NCBI GenBank assembly: GCA_007136565.1
Contig: SLGS01000072.1
Span: forward strand, 1-9,139
Direction: 5' to 3'
Length of the DNA stretch: 9,139 bases
Source: Clostridia bacterium
GTDB taxonomy: Bacteria > Bacillota > Sulfobacillia > SLMV01
The position numbers and the translations under genes are program-made. The notes beneath the pieces were generated by a model. That model was not told the DNA's origin. It did not search any database and worked only from the letters and a program-made list of their open reading frames with translations. Shown piece by piece: positions 1 to 5,543 of the stretch; positions within the stretch are counted from its first letter, which is position 1, and each line of letters begins with the position of its first letter.

Positions 1-575
1 CCGGATTCCCGGCGATAAAGCGCCACGTGGCCGCTTCACAGGCAACACTCAGGTTCCCGGACATGCACCTCGAAATGGTTCGCATCGGTGGCTTGCTGTA
101 CGGCTTGAACCACGTATCCTCCGCCCCGGTGGATTTATCCCCGGCCCTGCGGTATACGACCCGGGTGGCCCAGGTAAAGACCCTTCCCGCCGGCTGGTGG
201 GTAGGGTACAACCGCCGATATCAGCTTTCAGAGGATACCCGCATCGCGGTTATCCCGGTGGGTTGGTCCGATGGGCTCACGAGTTACCACGTGGGAGAGG
301 GAATGCTGCTGGTGAACGAGCACCGTTGCCCGATAATCGGGACCTGCACGGATTTCTCCATGCTGGACGTATCCGGGTGCGAAGGTGTCGAGATGGGTGA
401 TGAAGTGATACTCATAGGGGACGGGCGCGAGGATGGGATCGGTGCCATAGAGCTCGGGGAGTGGGCCGGCATCAGCACAGGCCAACTCCTCGGAAAGATA
501 TCCCTGAGGGTGCCCAGGGTATACCGGTACGATTCCGAAGTCGTGGGTAGTTTATCGATCCTGGACTGCGGCTAG
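1..575 (+). CDS. alr: Alanine racemase, C-terminal part (5' end outside window)
   Basis: This is the downstream part of a PLP-dependent alanine racemase, which interconverts L- and D-alanine for peptidoglycan synthesis in the cytoplasm. The reading frame is open from base 3, so the N-terminal PLP barrel with its lysine lies upstream of the window. Visible family signatures are the stretch ATLRFPDMHLEMVR followed by GGLLYGL, then TRVAQVKTLPAGWWVGYNRRY. The Tyr of VGYN (bases 207-209) corresponds to the catalytic tyrosine of the C-terminal domain. IAVIPVGWSDGL and the late LLGKISLRVPRVY also fit. The usual G-R-x-C-M-D segment is replaced by GTCTDFSM (around bases 348-371), a divergence that may mark a subfamily or altered specificity. 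A GTG at base 27 would be in frame but sits inside conserved sequence, so it is not the start. The M24 peptidase follows 52 bases later on the same strand. The family call is firm; substrate specificity is inferred. Confidence 0.9.
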   Translation, partial: GFPAIKRHVAASQATLRFPDMHLEMVRIGGLLYGLNHVSSAPVDLSPALRYTTRVAQVKTLPAGWWVGYNRRYQLSEDTRIAVIPVGWSDGLTSYHVGEGMLLVNEHRCPIIGTCTDFSMLDVSGCEGVEMGDEVILIGDGREDGIGAIELGEWAGISTGQLLGKISLRVPRVYRYDSEVVGSLSILDCG

Positions 576-627
576 GCGAACATCGACATCGGCCTCGCAT
601 CCGGGGTCGTAAAGCCACCTGAAGGGG

Positions 628-1782
628 ATGAGGACACTGTTTACGGAGAGAGATTTTTCCGAGCGCCGCAAAGCGCTCGCACACGGGCTCGAAGCCGCCG
701 GTATAGACTGGGTCTATGTATCTCCCGGCTCGGATTATAGGTACCTCACCGGTATCGCCGCTCGCAGAAGCGAAAGGCCACAGGCGCTGCTATTGTCGAG
801 GGCGGGCGATGAAGCCCTGCTCTGCCCGGCCTTTGAGGCCGATTACATCCGTAGTGTGGTCGCGATAGACCGGTTGATCACCTGGGAAGAGCACGCCAAC
901 CCCTTTGTAAAGGCGGCGGAACACCTGGGCGGGGACGGCGGAGCGCTTCGAATTGGGATGGCGCCCGGGTGTAGCTTCGACGAGTACGCGGGGCTCGATT
1001 CCGCCATCCCGGGAGCGAGGATAGTGGAGGCCAAGTCCATCATCAGGGGGATGCGCGCCGTGAAATCGGAGCGCGAAATTGCACTCATGCGCGAAGTGAC
1101 GAGGCTCACCGACGAAACCCTCGAGGAAGCCATTCGAGAAGATTTTGTCGCGGGCATCACCGAAAGCCAATTCTCCCGATCCATCGTCGACAGGGGATTG
1201 GGTCGTGGTCTACAAAGCGCCAACGCGACCGTCCTGTCGGGGCCGAACTCGTCGTTTCCACACGGTGGTACCGGTGATCGCACCATGGATGAGGGTGAGG
1301 TAATCCTCGTGGACCTGGTCGCAACATTGCACGGTTACCACGCCGACATCACGCGCACGGTCGTCTTCGGGAAACCCGTATCGACGGCGGGGGATGTCTA
1401 CTCCGTGGTTGAAGAGGCTGCGCGCCGCGGGGCGGAATCCATTTCCCCGGGCGAATTGGCCGAGGAACCCGATGGTGTGGCGAGGAGGATAATCGACGAA
1501 GCCGGCTACGGGAAACACTTCATCCACAGGCTCGGGCACGGACTGGGATTGGACGTACACGAGGACCCCTACCTGGTATCCGGCAATGACGGGCGAAGCG
1601 CTCCCGCATACTCGCACGTCGATGTACATGGAGGGATGCTGGCTGAGAATATGGTCTTGACCGTCGAGCCCGGGATCTACCTGGAGGGCGAGTTCGGGAT
1701 CAGGATAGAGGACGACGCCCTGGTAACCGCCGATGGCTGCGAACTGCTCACCCGCAATGTCGACAGGCCGTTTATCCTGTAA
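628..1782 (+). CDS. M24 family metallopeptidase (Xaa-Pro aminopeptidase/dipeptidase type)
   Basis: This is a 384-residue cytoplasmic peptidase of the pita-bread fold, likely removing N-terminal residues next to proline or splitting Xaa-Pro dipeptides. Residues 1-130 form a creatinase-type N-terminal domain (SPGSDYRYLTG). The catalytic domain follows from about residue 140. All five metal ligands of family M24 can be placed: D229 (ILVDLV), D240 (HADITRT), H304 (LGHGLGLDVHE), E347 (TVEPGIY) and E361 (IRIEDD). The supporting histidine H212 sits in FPHGG. Length is normal for PepQ/PepP-like proteins. The ATG at 628 is the only reasonable start, since a TAA lies in frame at 610-612. However, the purine-rich GAAGGGG abuts the ATG directly, so initiation may be weak or coupled to the racemase. 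The gene is 52 bases after the racemase and probably co-transcribed with it. A long hairpin follows its stop. The choice between aminopeptidase and dipeptidase cannot be made from sequence. Confidence 0.93.
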   Translation: MRTLFTERDFSERRKALAHGLEAAGIDWVYVSPGSDYRYLTGIAARRSERPQALLLSRAGDEALLCPAFEADYIRSVVAIDRLITWEEHANPFVKAAEHLGGDGGALRIGMAPGCSFDEYAGLDSAIPGARIVEAKSIIRGMRAVKSEREIALMREVTRLTDETLEEAIREDFVAGITESQFSRSIVDRGLGRGLQSANATVLSGPNSSFPHGGTGDRTMDEGEVILVDLVATLHGYHADITRTVVFGKPVSTAGDVYSVVEEAARRGAESISPGELAEEPDGVARRIIDEAGYGKHFIHRLGHGLGLDVHEDPYLVSGNDGRSAPAYSHVDVHGGMLAENMVLTVEPGIYLEGEFGIRIEDDALVTADGCELLTRNVDRPFIL

Positions 1783-1804
1783 TCGATTCCGGTGTTCACG
1801 AGAG

Positions 1805-1846
1805 CCCGATCCCGGGGCGCGAAATCCCTCGCAGCCCGGGATCGGG
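1805..1846. terminator. Perfect 12-bp hairpin between convergent genes, probable bidirectional terminator
   Basis: CCCGATCCCGGG (1805-1816) is exactly complementary to CCCGGGATCGGG (1835-1846). Inside the loop a further GCGA/TCGC stem (1819-1822 with 1829-1832) can form, leaving a six-base apical loop. The hairpin sits 22 bases after the stop of the M24 peptidase and 30 bases after the stop of the convergent amidohydrolase, the usual place for a shared terminator. Neither side has a clear T-tract, so it may act as a Rho-assisted or 3'-end-protecting hairpin rather than a classic intrinsic terminator. Confidence 0.7.
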
Positions 1847-1876
1847 GGAGTCTAACCTGTGGATCCGCCGCTATTC

Positions 1877-3181
1877 CTACAGGACCTCTCTCCACATCTT
1901 CAGATAGCCCTCTTTATCGAAGACGGGCGTGAAGTTATCGACTATGCCCCTGCCCCGGGACGCCCCATCCCAAAGCAGGTCGATTACCATGCAAACCATC
2001 GCCTTGGAGGAGACGATGTAGGCCATATCGGGGTCGGTGATATCGAAGGTGCGCGCGTGGTTACCTCCCTCTACGCCGCCGATGAACGGGTGGATCGAGG
2101 GTACCAGGTGACTGACGTCGCCCATGTCCGACGATCCGCCCAGGGTTCCCTGTCGACGCACGCTGCCTTTGCCCACGAGGGCCTCGATGTGCTCGGCGTA
2201 CAGGTCGTTCATTTCCTTGTTCAGCTCGCGGGGCAGGTAGCCGGGAATCTCGGTGATCTCCACCTCTGCGCCGATGGCGTGGGCTCCGCCTTGGAGGGCG
2301 CGGTTAACCTTGTTGCTGGCGTCCAGGATGGCTTCCATGGTGCGGCCACGCACGTAGTTTTCCAAGACGACATCCGAGGGTACCACGTTTACCAGGTCGC
2401 CGCCCTTGGTGATGATGGGGTGAATGCGGATGTTGTCTTCGTCCTTGAAGGTTTCCCGCTGAGCGTGAATGCCCATGAGCCCGAGCATCGCGGCGTTGAG
2501 GGCGTTTACCCCTTCGTGGGGTGATGCGCCGGCGTGGGCTTCTTTACCGAGGTAACGTATGATCTTGCCGAGGAATCCATTGCTGCCGTCGGAGATCATG
2601 ATTCCGCGGCCGATGTCCCCGGCGAAGAGGTGGGCCATGGCGGCCATGTCGATGTCGTCGAGGATTCCGAGGCGTATGAACTCCTGTTTTCCACCGAAGA
2701 ACTCGATTTCCCCGACTTCGCGCAGGTGCTGGCGGTAGTCGAGTTCGACGTACTCCTCCGCGGGAACTGCCATCAAGGAAACGCCGCCGTCGAGTTCGCC
2801 CATCACACCGCCCTGCAGGAGACCTATGGCTGTCCCGAACATTATCGCCAGCTGCCCGTGGTGGCCGCAGGCGTGGACGGCTCCGGTGTCGGGATCTGCC
2901 GCGGGATGCTCGCGACAGATGACGGCATCCAGTTCACCCATGATGGCTATCTTGAAGTCGTCGGATTTGCCCGACATGTCGGCGCGGAGGCCGGTTCTCG
3001 CTATGCCCGACTCGTATTCGAGTCCCAGTTCATCGAAAAATTCCGCCACCTTCTCGGCGGTGCGATATTCCTTGTATCCCAGCTCGGGGTTTTTCCAGAT
3101 ATCGTCGGCGAAAGATAGCAATCGCTCGCTCGAAGCGTCGATGGCCTCCATTGCCTTTTGTTTTGCGAGTTCCTTATCCAA
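1877..3181 (-). CDS. M20D-type amidohydrolase / peptidase (AbgB-like)
   Basis: This 434-residue zinc-dependent amidohydrolase belongs to the M20 group that includes p-aminobenzoyl-glutamate hydrolase subunit B and N-acyl-amino-acid or indole-acetyl-amino-acid hydrolases. It probably cleaves an amide-linked acyl or aromatic group from an amino acid in the cytoplasm. Metal-site residues are visible: C105 and H107 in HACGHH, E142/E143 in PAEEY, H184 in MAHLF and H375 in GNHARTF. The lid or dimerisation domain lies at about 200-315, with KEAHAGASPHEGVNAL (H216, H222). GGSSDMGDVSH near 350 is typical of the AbgB-like branch. The reading frame opens with TTG at 3181, preceded by a distant AAAGGAGG and a hairpin (annotated separately). 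The ATG at codon 11 is an alternative start. The lipoprotein gene lies 220 bases upstream on the same strand. The physiological substrate cannot be told. Confidence 0.92.
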   Translation of the reverse strand: MDKELAKQKAMEAIDASSERLLSFADDIWKNPELGYKEYRTAEKVAEFFDELGLEYESGIARTGLRADMSGKSDDFKIAIMGELDAVICREHPAADPDTGAVHACGHHGQLAIMFGTAIGLLQGGVMGELDGGVSLMAVPAEEYVELDYRQHLREVGEIEFFGGKQEFIRLGILDDIDMAAMAHLFAGDIGRGIMISDGSNGFLGKIIRYLGKEAHAGASPHEGVNALNAAMLGLMGIHAQRETFKDEDNIRIHPIITKGGDLVNVVPSDVVLENYVRGRTMEAILDASNKVNRALQGGAHAIGAEVEITEIPGYLPRELNKEMNDLYAEHIEALVGKGSVRRQGTLGGSSDMGDVSHLVPSIHPFIGGVEGGNHARTFDITDPDMAYIVSSKAMVCMVIDLLWDGASRGRGIVDNFTPVFDKEGYLKMWREVL

Positions 3182-3215
3182 GTTTGCGCGACCAGATGAG
3201 GTCGCTCCCTCCTTT
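3179..3215 (-). promoter_or_regulatory. Split ribosome binding site: SD, hairpin, then TTG start
   Basis: On the minus strand a perfect SD AAAGGAGG (3215-3208) is followed by two bases and then the inverted repeat GCGACC-TCATCT-GGTCGC (3205-3188). Next come GCAAAC and the TTG start (3181-3179). The linear SD-to-start distance is 26 bases, which is far too long. If the 18-base hairpin folds, the effective distance is eight bases, which is optimal. Hairpins that shorten an SD-start gap are known from a few phage T4 genes. No other in-frame ATG, GTG or TTG lies between the SD and this TTG. The interpretation is inferred from base pairing only. Confidence 0.55.
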
Positions 3216-3401
3216 CAAGGGGGCGAGATTGATTCATCCTGGTGATCTCCGGCCCGCTGGTTTCTCGGGGGGATGCCCCTTGGTGGCTAGCCGGTCGAAT
3301 AGTGGCCTTACACCGTAGTCTTTACTATGCGGGGGATGCCTTATCCTTCATTGGGTGTGCCCTTGGGACCGTCCTTCGGGTGATCTTCATCGTGCGTTCT
3401 C
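3182..3401. other. Intergenic region between lipoprotein and amidohydrolase genes
   Basis: This is a 220-base gap between two minus-strand genes. Beyond the split ribosome binding site at its lower end, I see the 10-base direct repeat GGGGGATGCC at 3268-3277 and 3331-3340, spaced 63 bases. The first copy can also form a small GGGG-CAT-CCCC hairpin on the minus strand. I do not find a convincing -35/-10 pair for the amidohydrolase or an intrinsic terminator for the lipoprotein gene. It is therefore open whether the two genes form one operon. Confidence 0.4.
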
Positions 3402-4937
3402 TCAGTTTTTGCCGGGTAGGATTCCCAAATCATCGAGATGAGATCTCTTGATCTCCAAGAGAGTGTCGAGCCCTGGGTGTGGGTGGCCGTAGATGAGCTG
3501 CTGGATCCGTTGCGCTTCGATGAGATCGTTGTAGGTCAGGATGGGGTAATCGTCCGAGAAGAATTCTCCTTCGGGGGAGACACCGTACCAGAGATCGCCA
3601 TCGGGCCTGGGCCAGCCCGGTACGGTATCGATTATGCCCGCCAAGAGATCCTCGGCGACCCCCAGGTATTGATCGTCGCCGGTGAGTAGATGCATTTCGT
3701 AAAGGAAATTCATCTCGGCCAGTTGGTGATTCAGCGACGTGTGTACCGGTAGCTCGCCGAAGTAGTTCGGATCCGCGTAGTCCCATACCAGCAGACCCCC
3801 GCTCTCGGTCGGGGAACTATTCTCCCGGGCGTAGAGGGATAGGAAGTCGGCGTAAAGCACGGAAGCATCGCGGAAGCGTTCGTCACCGTATTCGCGGTAT
3901 CCCTCGAGGAGGAAGGATGCGGCGTCGGTGCTCCAACGGGTGTCATACAATCCCCCCCCCAGGTCGTACAGGCCTTTGAGCCAGGTCGACCCGGGACCCG
4001 TGGTCCAGTAGCCGTCGGGGTGCTGGGTGTTTGCGGCCGTGTGCAGGGATACCAGGGCGAAATCCTCGAAGAAAGGCCCTTCGCCGCGATGATCCAGGTA
4101 GCGTCGACCTACGTGATGCGCCCGGTTGACGTAATAGCCCTCCGGGGGCGAGGGGATGTGGGCGGGCAGGGTCGAATATAGCATTCCTTCCCGGGTCCAC
4201 AGCCGACCCGCTGCGAAGTCACCCACGCCCAACAGATCTCCATGGAGGGTATTCTCCGGTTCCAGCAGCTCCCGGTGGGGGTCGATGGAAAGGAGGGTCC
4301 AAGACTCCATTGTCCTCCCGGGCTTTACATCCAGTGTCAATGTAATCCCTTGGTGATCCAGCCGGGGATGAGGGTAGTATCCGAGACACCGGGTGACCAC
4401 TTCGTTCTCCACCCACTCGAAGATCTCGATCCCCGAGTAGAAGGCGTAGACGGTGCCTCCTTCGTCTTCTATCACCACTGGGGTCCGGGGCAATCTTCGC
4501 CCATCCCCGCGGACGGCAATCGGCTCCGACCAGTGCGCGGGAAGGGTCCTCGGGCCACGGGGGTAGTGTAGGTAGCGGAACGCGGCCGGGATCTCCAGCG
4601 TTTCCAATCGGATCCTCGGGGGTTCGTGACTCTCCGCGGCGGGGGAGAAGCGAAGGTGCGTGTAGACGGAACCGGTGGACAGCTGGTATTCGAGGAGGTC
4701 CAGGTGTCCGACGATCGCCGTCTCGTCCGAGATGATCCACCCCGATTCGAGGATAACCGCGGTGTCGTAAACCCGGTAACTCACATCCTCGGATACCATA
4801 TCATGGTCGGACAGCACGATCGCGGGAGCGGAGTCCTCCTCGGGGGTGGTCTCCATCGTCTCCGGCTCTCCCGGGAAGGCGCAGGATACCATGGCGATCA
4901 GGATCAGCGCTGCCATTATGGCGAAAAGGCTCTTCAT
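3402..4937 (-). CDS. Predicted lipoprotein with alpha/alpha-toroid (glucuronyl C5-epimerase-like) C-terminal half
   Basis: This 511-residue protein is probably exported and lipid-anchored. Residues 1-18 form a signal peptide with a Lys at position 2, a hydrophobic core (LFAIMAALILIAM) and a lipobox MVSC giving C19. An acidic Pro/Glu/Thr-rich linker (about 20-38) follows. Residues 40-250 are of no family I recognise and look rich in beta strands. Residues from about 290 on contain helical repeats with aromatic-lined loops: STWLKGLYDLGGG, RWSTDAASFLLEGY, GGLLVWDYADP and LNHQLAEMNFLYEMHLLTGD. The last resembles the VLNG...LYDYYRLTGD pattern of the D-glucuronyl C5-epimerase C-terminal domain, so carbohydrate binding or modification at the cell surface is possible but unproven. 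The ATG at 4937 has a good SD (GGGAGG, five-base spacing). Codons for Gly 327-329 fall in a nine-G run (3952-3960 on +), a potential slippage site. The gene is divergent from the hydrogenase maturation operon. Confidence 0.85.
   Translation of the reverse strand: MKSLFAIMAALILIAMVSCAFPGEPETMETTPEEDSAPAIVLSDHDMVSEDVSYRVYDTAVILESGWIISDETAIVGHLDLLEYQLSTGSVYTHLRFSPAAESHEPPRIRLETLEIPAAFRYLHYPRGPRTLPAHWSEPIAVRGDGRRLPRTPVVIEDEGGTVYAFYSGIEIFEWVENEVVTRCLGYYPHPRLDHQGITLTLDVKPGRTMESWTLLSIDPHRELLEPENTLHGDLLGVGDFAAGRLWTREGMLYSTLPAHIPSPPEGYYVNRAHHVGRRYLDHRGEGPFFEDFALVSLHTAANTQHPDGYWTTGPGSTWLKGLYDLGGGLYDTRWSTDAASFLLEGYREYGDERFRDASVLYADFLSLYARENSSPTESGGLLVWDYADPNYFGELPVHTSLNHQLAEMNFLYEMHLLTGDDQYLGVAEDLLAGIIDTVPGWPRPDGDLWYGVSPEGEFFSDDYPILTYNDLIEAQRIQQLIYGHPHPGLDTLLEIKRSHLDDLGILPGKN
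3952..3960. repeat. Nine-base C/G homopolymer inside the lipoprotein gene
   Basis: A run of nine C on the plus strand (nine G in the coding strand) encodes the end of a Leu codon and Gly-Gly-Gly at residues 327-329. The reading frame is intact across it. Runs of this length are prone to replication and polymerase slippage, and also to sequencing or assembly error. Confidence 0.9.
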
Positions 4938-5072
4938 CCAAACCTCCCGGTTCCTCGATGGCGTCGGTCCCTCGCCCGTCGTCGCGACTCTCTCGCTCGC
5001 CGCTCAATTATTCCCGTCCCCGGGGTTATCTTCCTCCCCGTCGGCAAATCTTGTGAAGAGATATCGGGATCG

Positions 5073-5098
5073 GAGTTTGTTCGGGATTTAACAAACTC
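5073..5098. promoter_or_regulatory. Inverted repeat matching a Rex operator, overlapping the -35 box
   Basis: GAGTTTGTT (5073-5081) and AACAAACTC (5090-5098) are perfect 9-bp inverted repeats around an 8-bp spacer CGGGATTT. The core TTGTT-N8-AACAA has exactly the half-sites and spacing of the Rex consensus TTGTTAA-N4-TTAACAA. The right inner TT is kept, but the left inner AA is replaced by CG. Rex is a redox-sensing repressor released from DNA by NADH and is known to control fermentation and hydrogenase genes. The repeat covers the -35 hexamer of the downstream promoter, so a bound dimer would block RNA polymerase. The DNA symmetry is directly seen; assignment to Rex rests on motif match and context. 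Confidence 0.68.
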
Positions 5099-5115
5099 GT
5101 CATGGTCTGTATAAT
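5088..5115 (+). promoter_or_regulatory. Sigma70-type promoter of the hydrogenase maturation operon
   Basis: TTAACA (5088-5093, five of six to TTGACA) and a perfect TATAAT (5110-5115) are separated by 16 bp. Transcription would begin near 5122, about 146 bases before the first start codon. It is the only near-consensus promoter I find in this region, and its -35 box is embedded in the right arm of the Rex-like inverted repeat. Confidence 0.8.
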
Positions 5116-5121
5116 GGAGAT

Positions 5122-5256
5122 GATCTGAGGTGTTCAGCGCTGAAGTGGGCACCGAGGAAATAATTCGGTAGGTCCTGAGTCCGAGGATTATCTGAGGGCG
5201 TGGGTTGCCACCGCTTAGGCGAACTATTGGGATCCGCCCGCGGCGGATCCCTTTTT
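5122..5256 (+). ncRNA. Candidate structured leader RNA / attenuator ahead of the hyd operon
   Basis: The predicted transcript starts near 5122 and reaches an intrinsic terminator at 5229-5256, giving an RNA of roughly 135 nt with its own promoter and end. Possible helices are GGTG/CACC (5129-5132 with 5150-5153) enclosing TTCA-GCGC-TGAA, the competing ACCGA/TCGGT (5151-5155 with 5165-5169), and GCGTGG with CCACCGC (5198-5203 with 5208-5214, one bulged C). GGTCCT at 5171-5176 could pair with GGGATC at 5229-5234, using two G-U pairs, and so disrupt the terminator stem. A near-repeat GAT(G/T)ATCTGAGG occurs at 5119-5130 and 5186-5197. I recognise no known riboswitch class. It may be an attenuating leader or a free small RNA with read-through. 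Confidence 0.5.
5229..5256 (+). terminator. Intrinsic terminator (attenuator) just before the operon's first gene
   Basis: GGGATCCGCC (5229-5238), a CGC loop and GGCGGATCCC (5242-5251) form a perfect 10-bp GC-rich stem, followed at once by TTTTT (5252-5256). The SD GGAGG of the next gene begins at 5257, directly after the T-tract. The terminator therefore lies inside the 5' untranslated region, between the only visible promoter and the genes it should serve. Expression of the operon must depend on read-through or antitermination. Confidence 0.88.
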
Positions 5257-5267
5257 GGAGGTTGGCC

Positions 5268-5513
5268 ATGGATCAGCGCATAGCCGTGATCGGGGTTGTG
5301 CTGTCCGATCGGAAAAACGCCGCCGGGCGTGTCAACGATATACTCAGCGAATACGGGGACATCATCGTGGGCAGGATGGGCATCCCGTATCGCGAGAGGA
5401 ATCTATCGGTCATTTCGTTGATAGTCGACGGCGATACCGATCAAATCGGTGCTATGACCGGGAAACTGGGGAGAATCCCCGGTGTAAAGGTCCGCTCCGC
5501 CTTCACCTTGTGA
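5268..5513 (+). CDS. TM1266-type ACT-domain protein (iron-only hydrogenase system regulator)
   Basis: This is an 81-residue protein of the small ACT/NikR-C-like family typified by Thermotoga maritima TM1266, which is habitually encoded next to [FeFe]-hydrogenase maturation genes and called a hydrogenase-system regulator. The whole protein is one domain. RIAVIGVVLSDR begins the first strand, followed by the hallmark IIVGRMGIPYRERNLSVISLIVDG (read as two pieces around residues 32-55) and a closing GKLGRIPGVKVRSAF. The ATG at 5268 is chosen because it sits six bases after a strong GGAGG; an in-frame extension to 5205 would run through the terminator stem. There is no DNA-binding domain, so any regulatory role is likely allosteric or through a partner, and its molecular function is not established. 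hydG follows after 30 bases. Confidence 0.92.
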   Translation: MDQRIAVIGVVLSDRKNAAGRVNDILSEYGDIIVGRMGIPYRERNLSVISLIVDGDTDQIGAMTGKLGRIPGVKVRSAFTL

Positions 5514-5543
5514 GCTCGGGATCCGCCGCGGGAGTGTTCGGTC

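Larger units (their letters stand above)
4938..5267. promoter_or_regulatory. Divergent regulatory region between lipoprotein gene and hydrogenase maturation operon
   Basis: This 330-base stretch has no supported gene. Its right half contains the Rex-like operator, a strong rightward promoter, a structured leader and an intrinsic terminator (annotated separately). The left half (4938-5070) holds the ribosome binding site of the leftward lipoprotein gene and a GC-rich 5' leader, including a CCCCGGGG palindrome around 5019-5026. I see no clear leftward -35/-10 pair. Confidence 0.7.

Noticed and set aside
1859..3118. Two long plus-strand open frames (1859-2524 and 2534-3118)
   Set aside because: They run antisense to the amidohydrolase, whose metal-site motifs are all intact, and their translations show no recognisable family. 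They are GC-driven shadow frames.
3242..3451. 69-codon plus-strand open frame in the lipoprotein/amidohydrolase gap
   Set aside because: No convincing ribosome binding site, Cys/Arg-rich translation of no family, and it runs into the 3' end of the opposite-strand lipoprotein gene.
5130..5171. Possible 13-codon leader peptide starting with GTG in the hyd leader
   Set aside because: Its only purine-rich upstream segment (GGAG at 5116-5119) lies before the predicted transcription start, and the peptide shows no run of regulatory codons.
5193..5217. T-box riboswitch, suggested by GGGCGTGGGTTGCCACCGC before a terminator
   Set aside because: The invariant GGGUGGNACCGCG is not matched, the leader is too short for a full stem I with specifier loop, and the operon has no aminoacyl-tRNA or amino acid transport gene.
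5205..5267. N-terminal extension of the TM1266-like protein to 5205
   Set aside because: The extra codons translate the terminator stem and T-tract. The ATG at 5268 has a perfect SD at ideal spacing and gives the usual family length.
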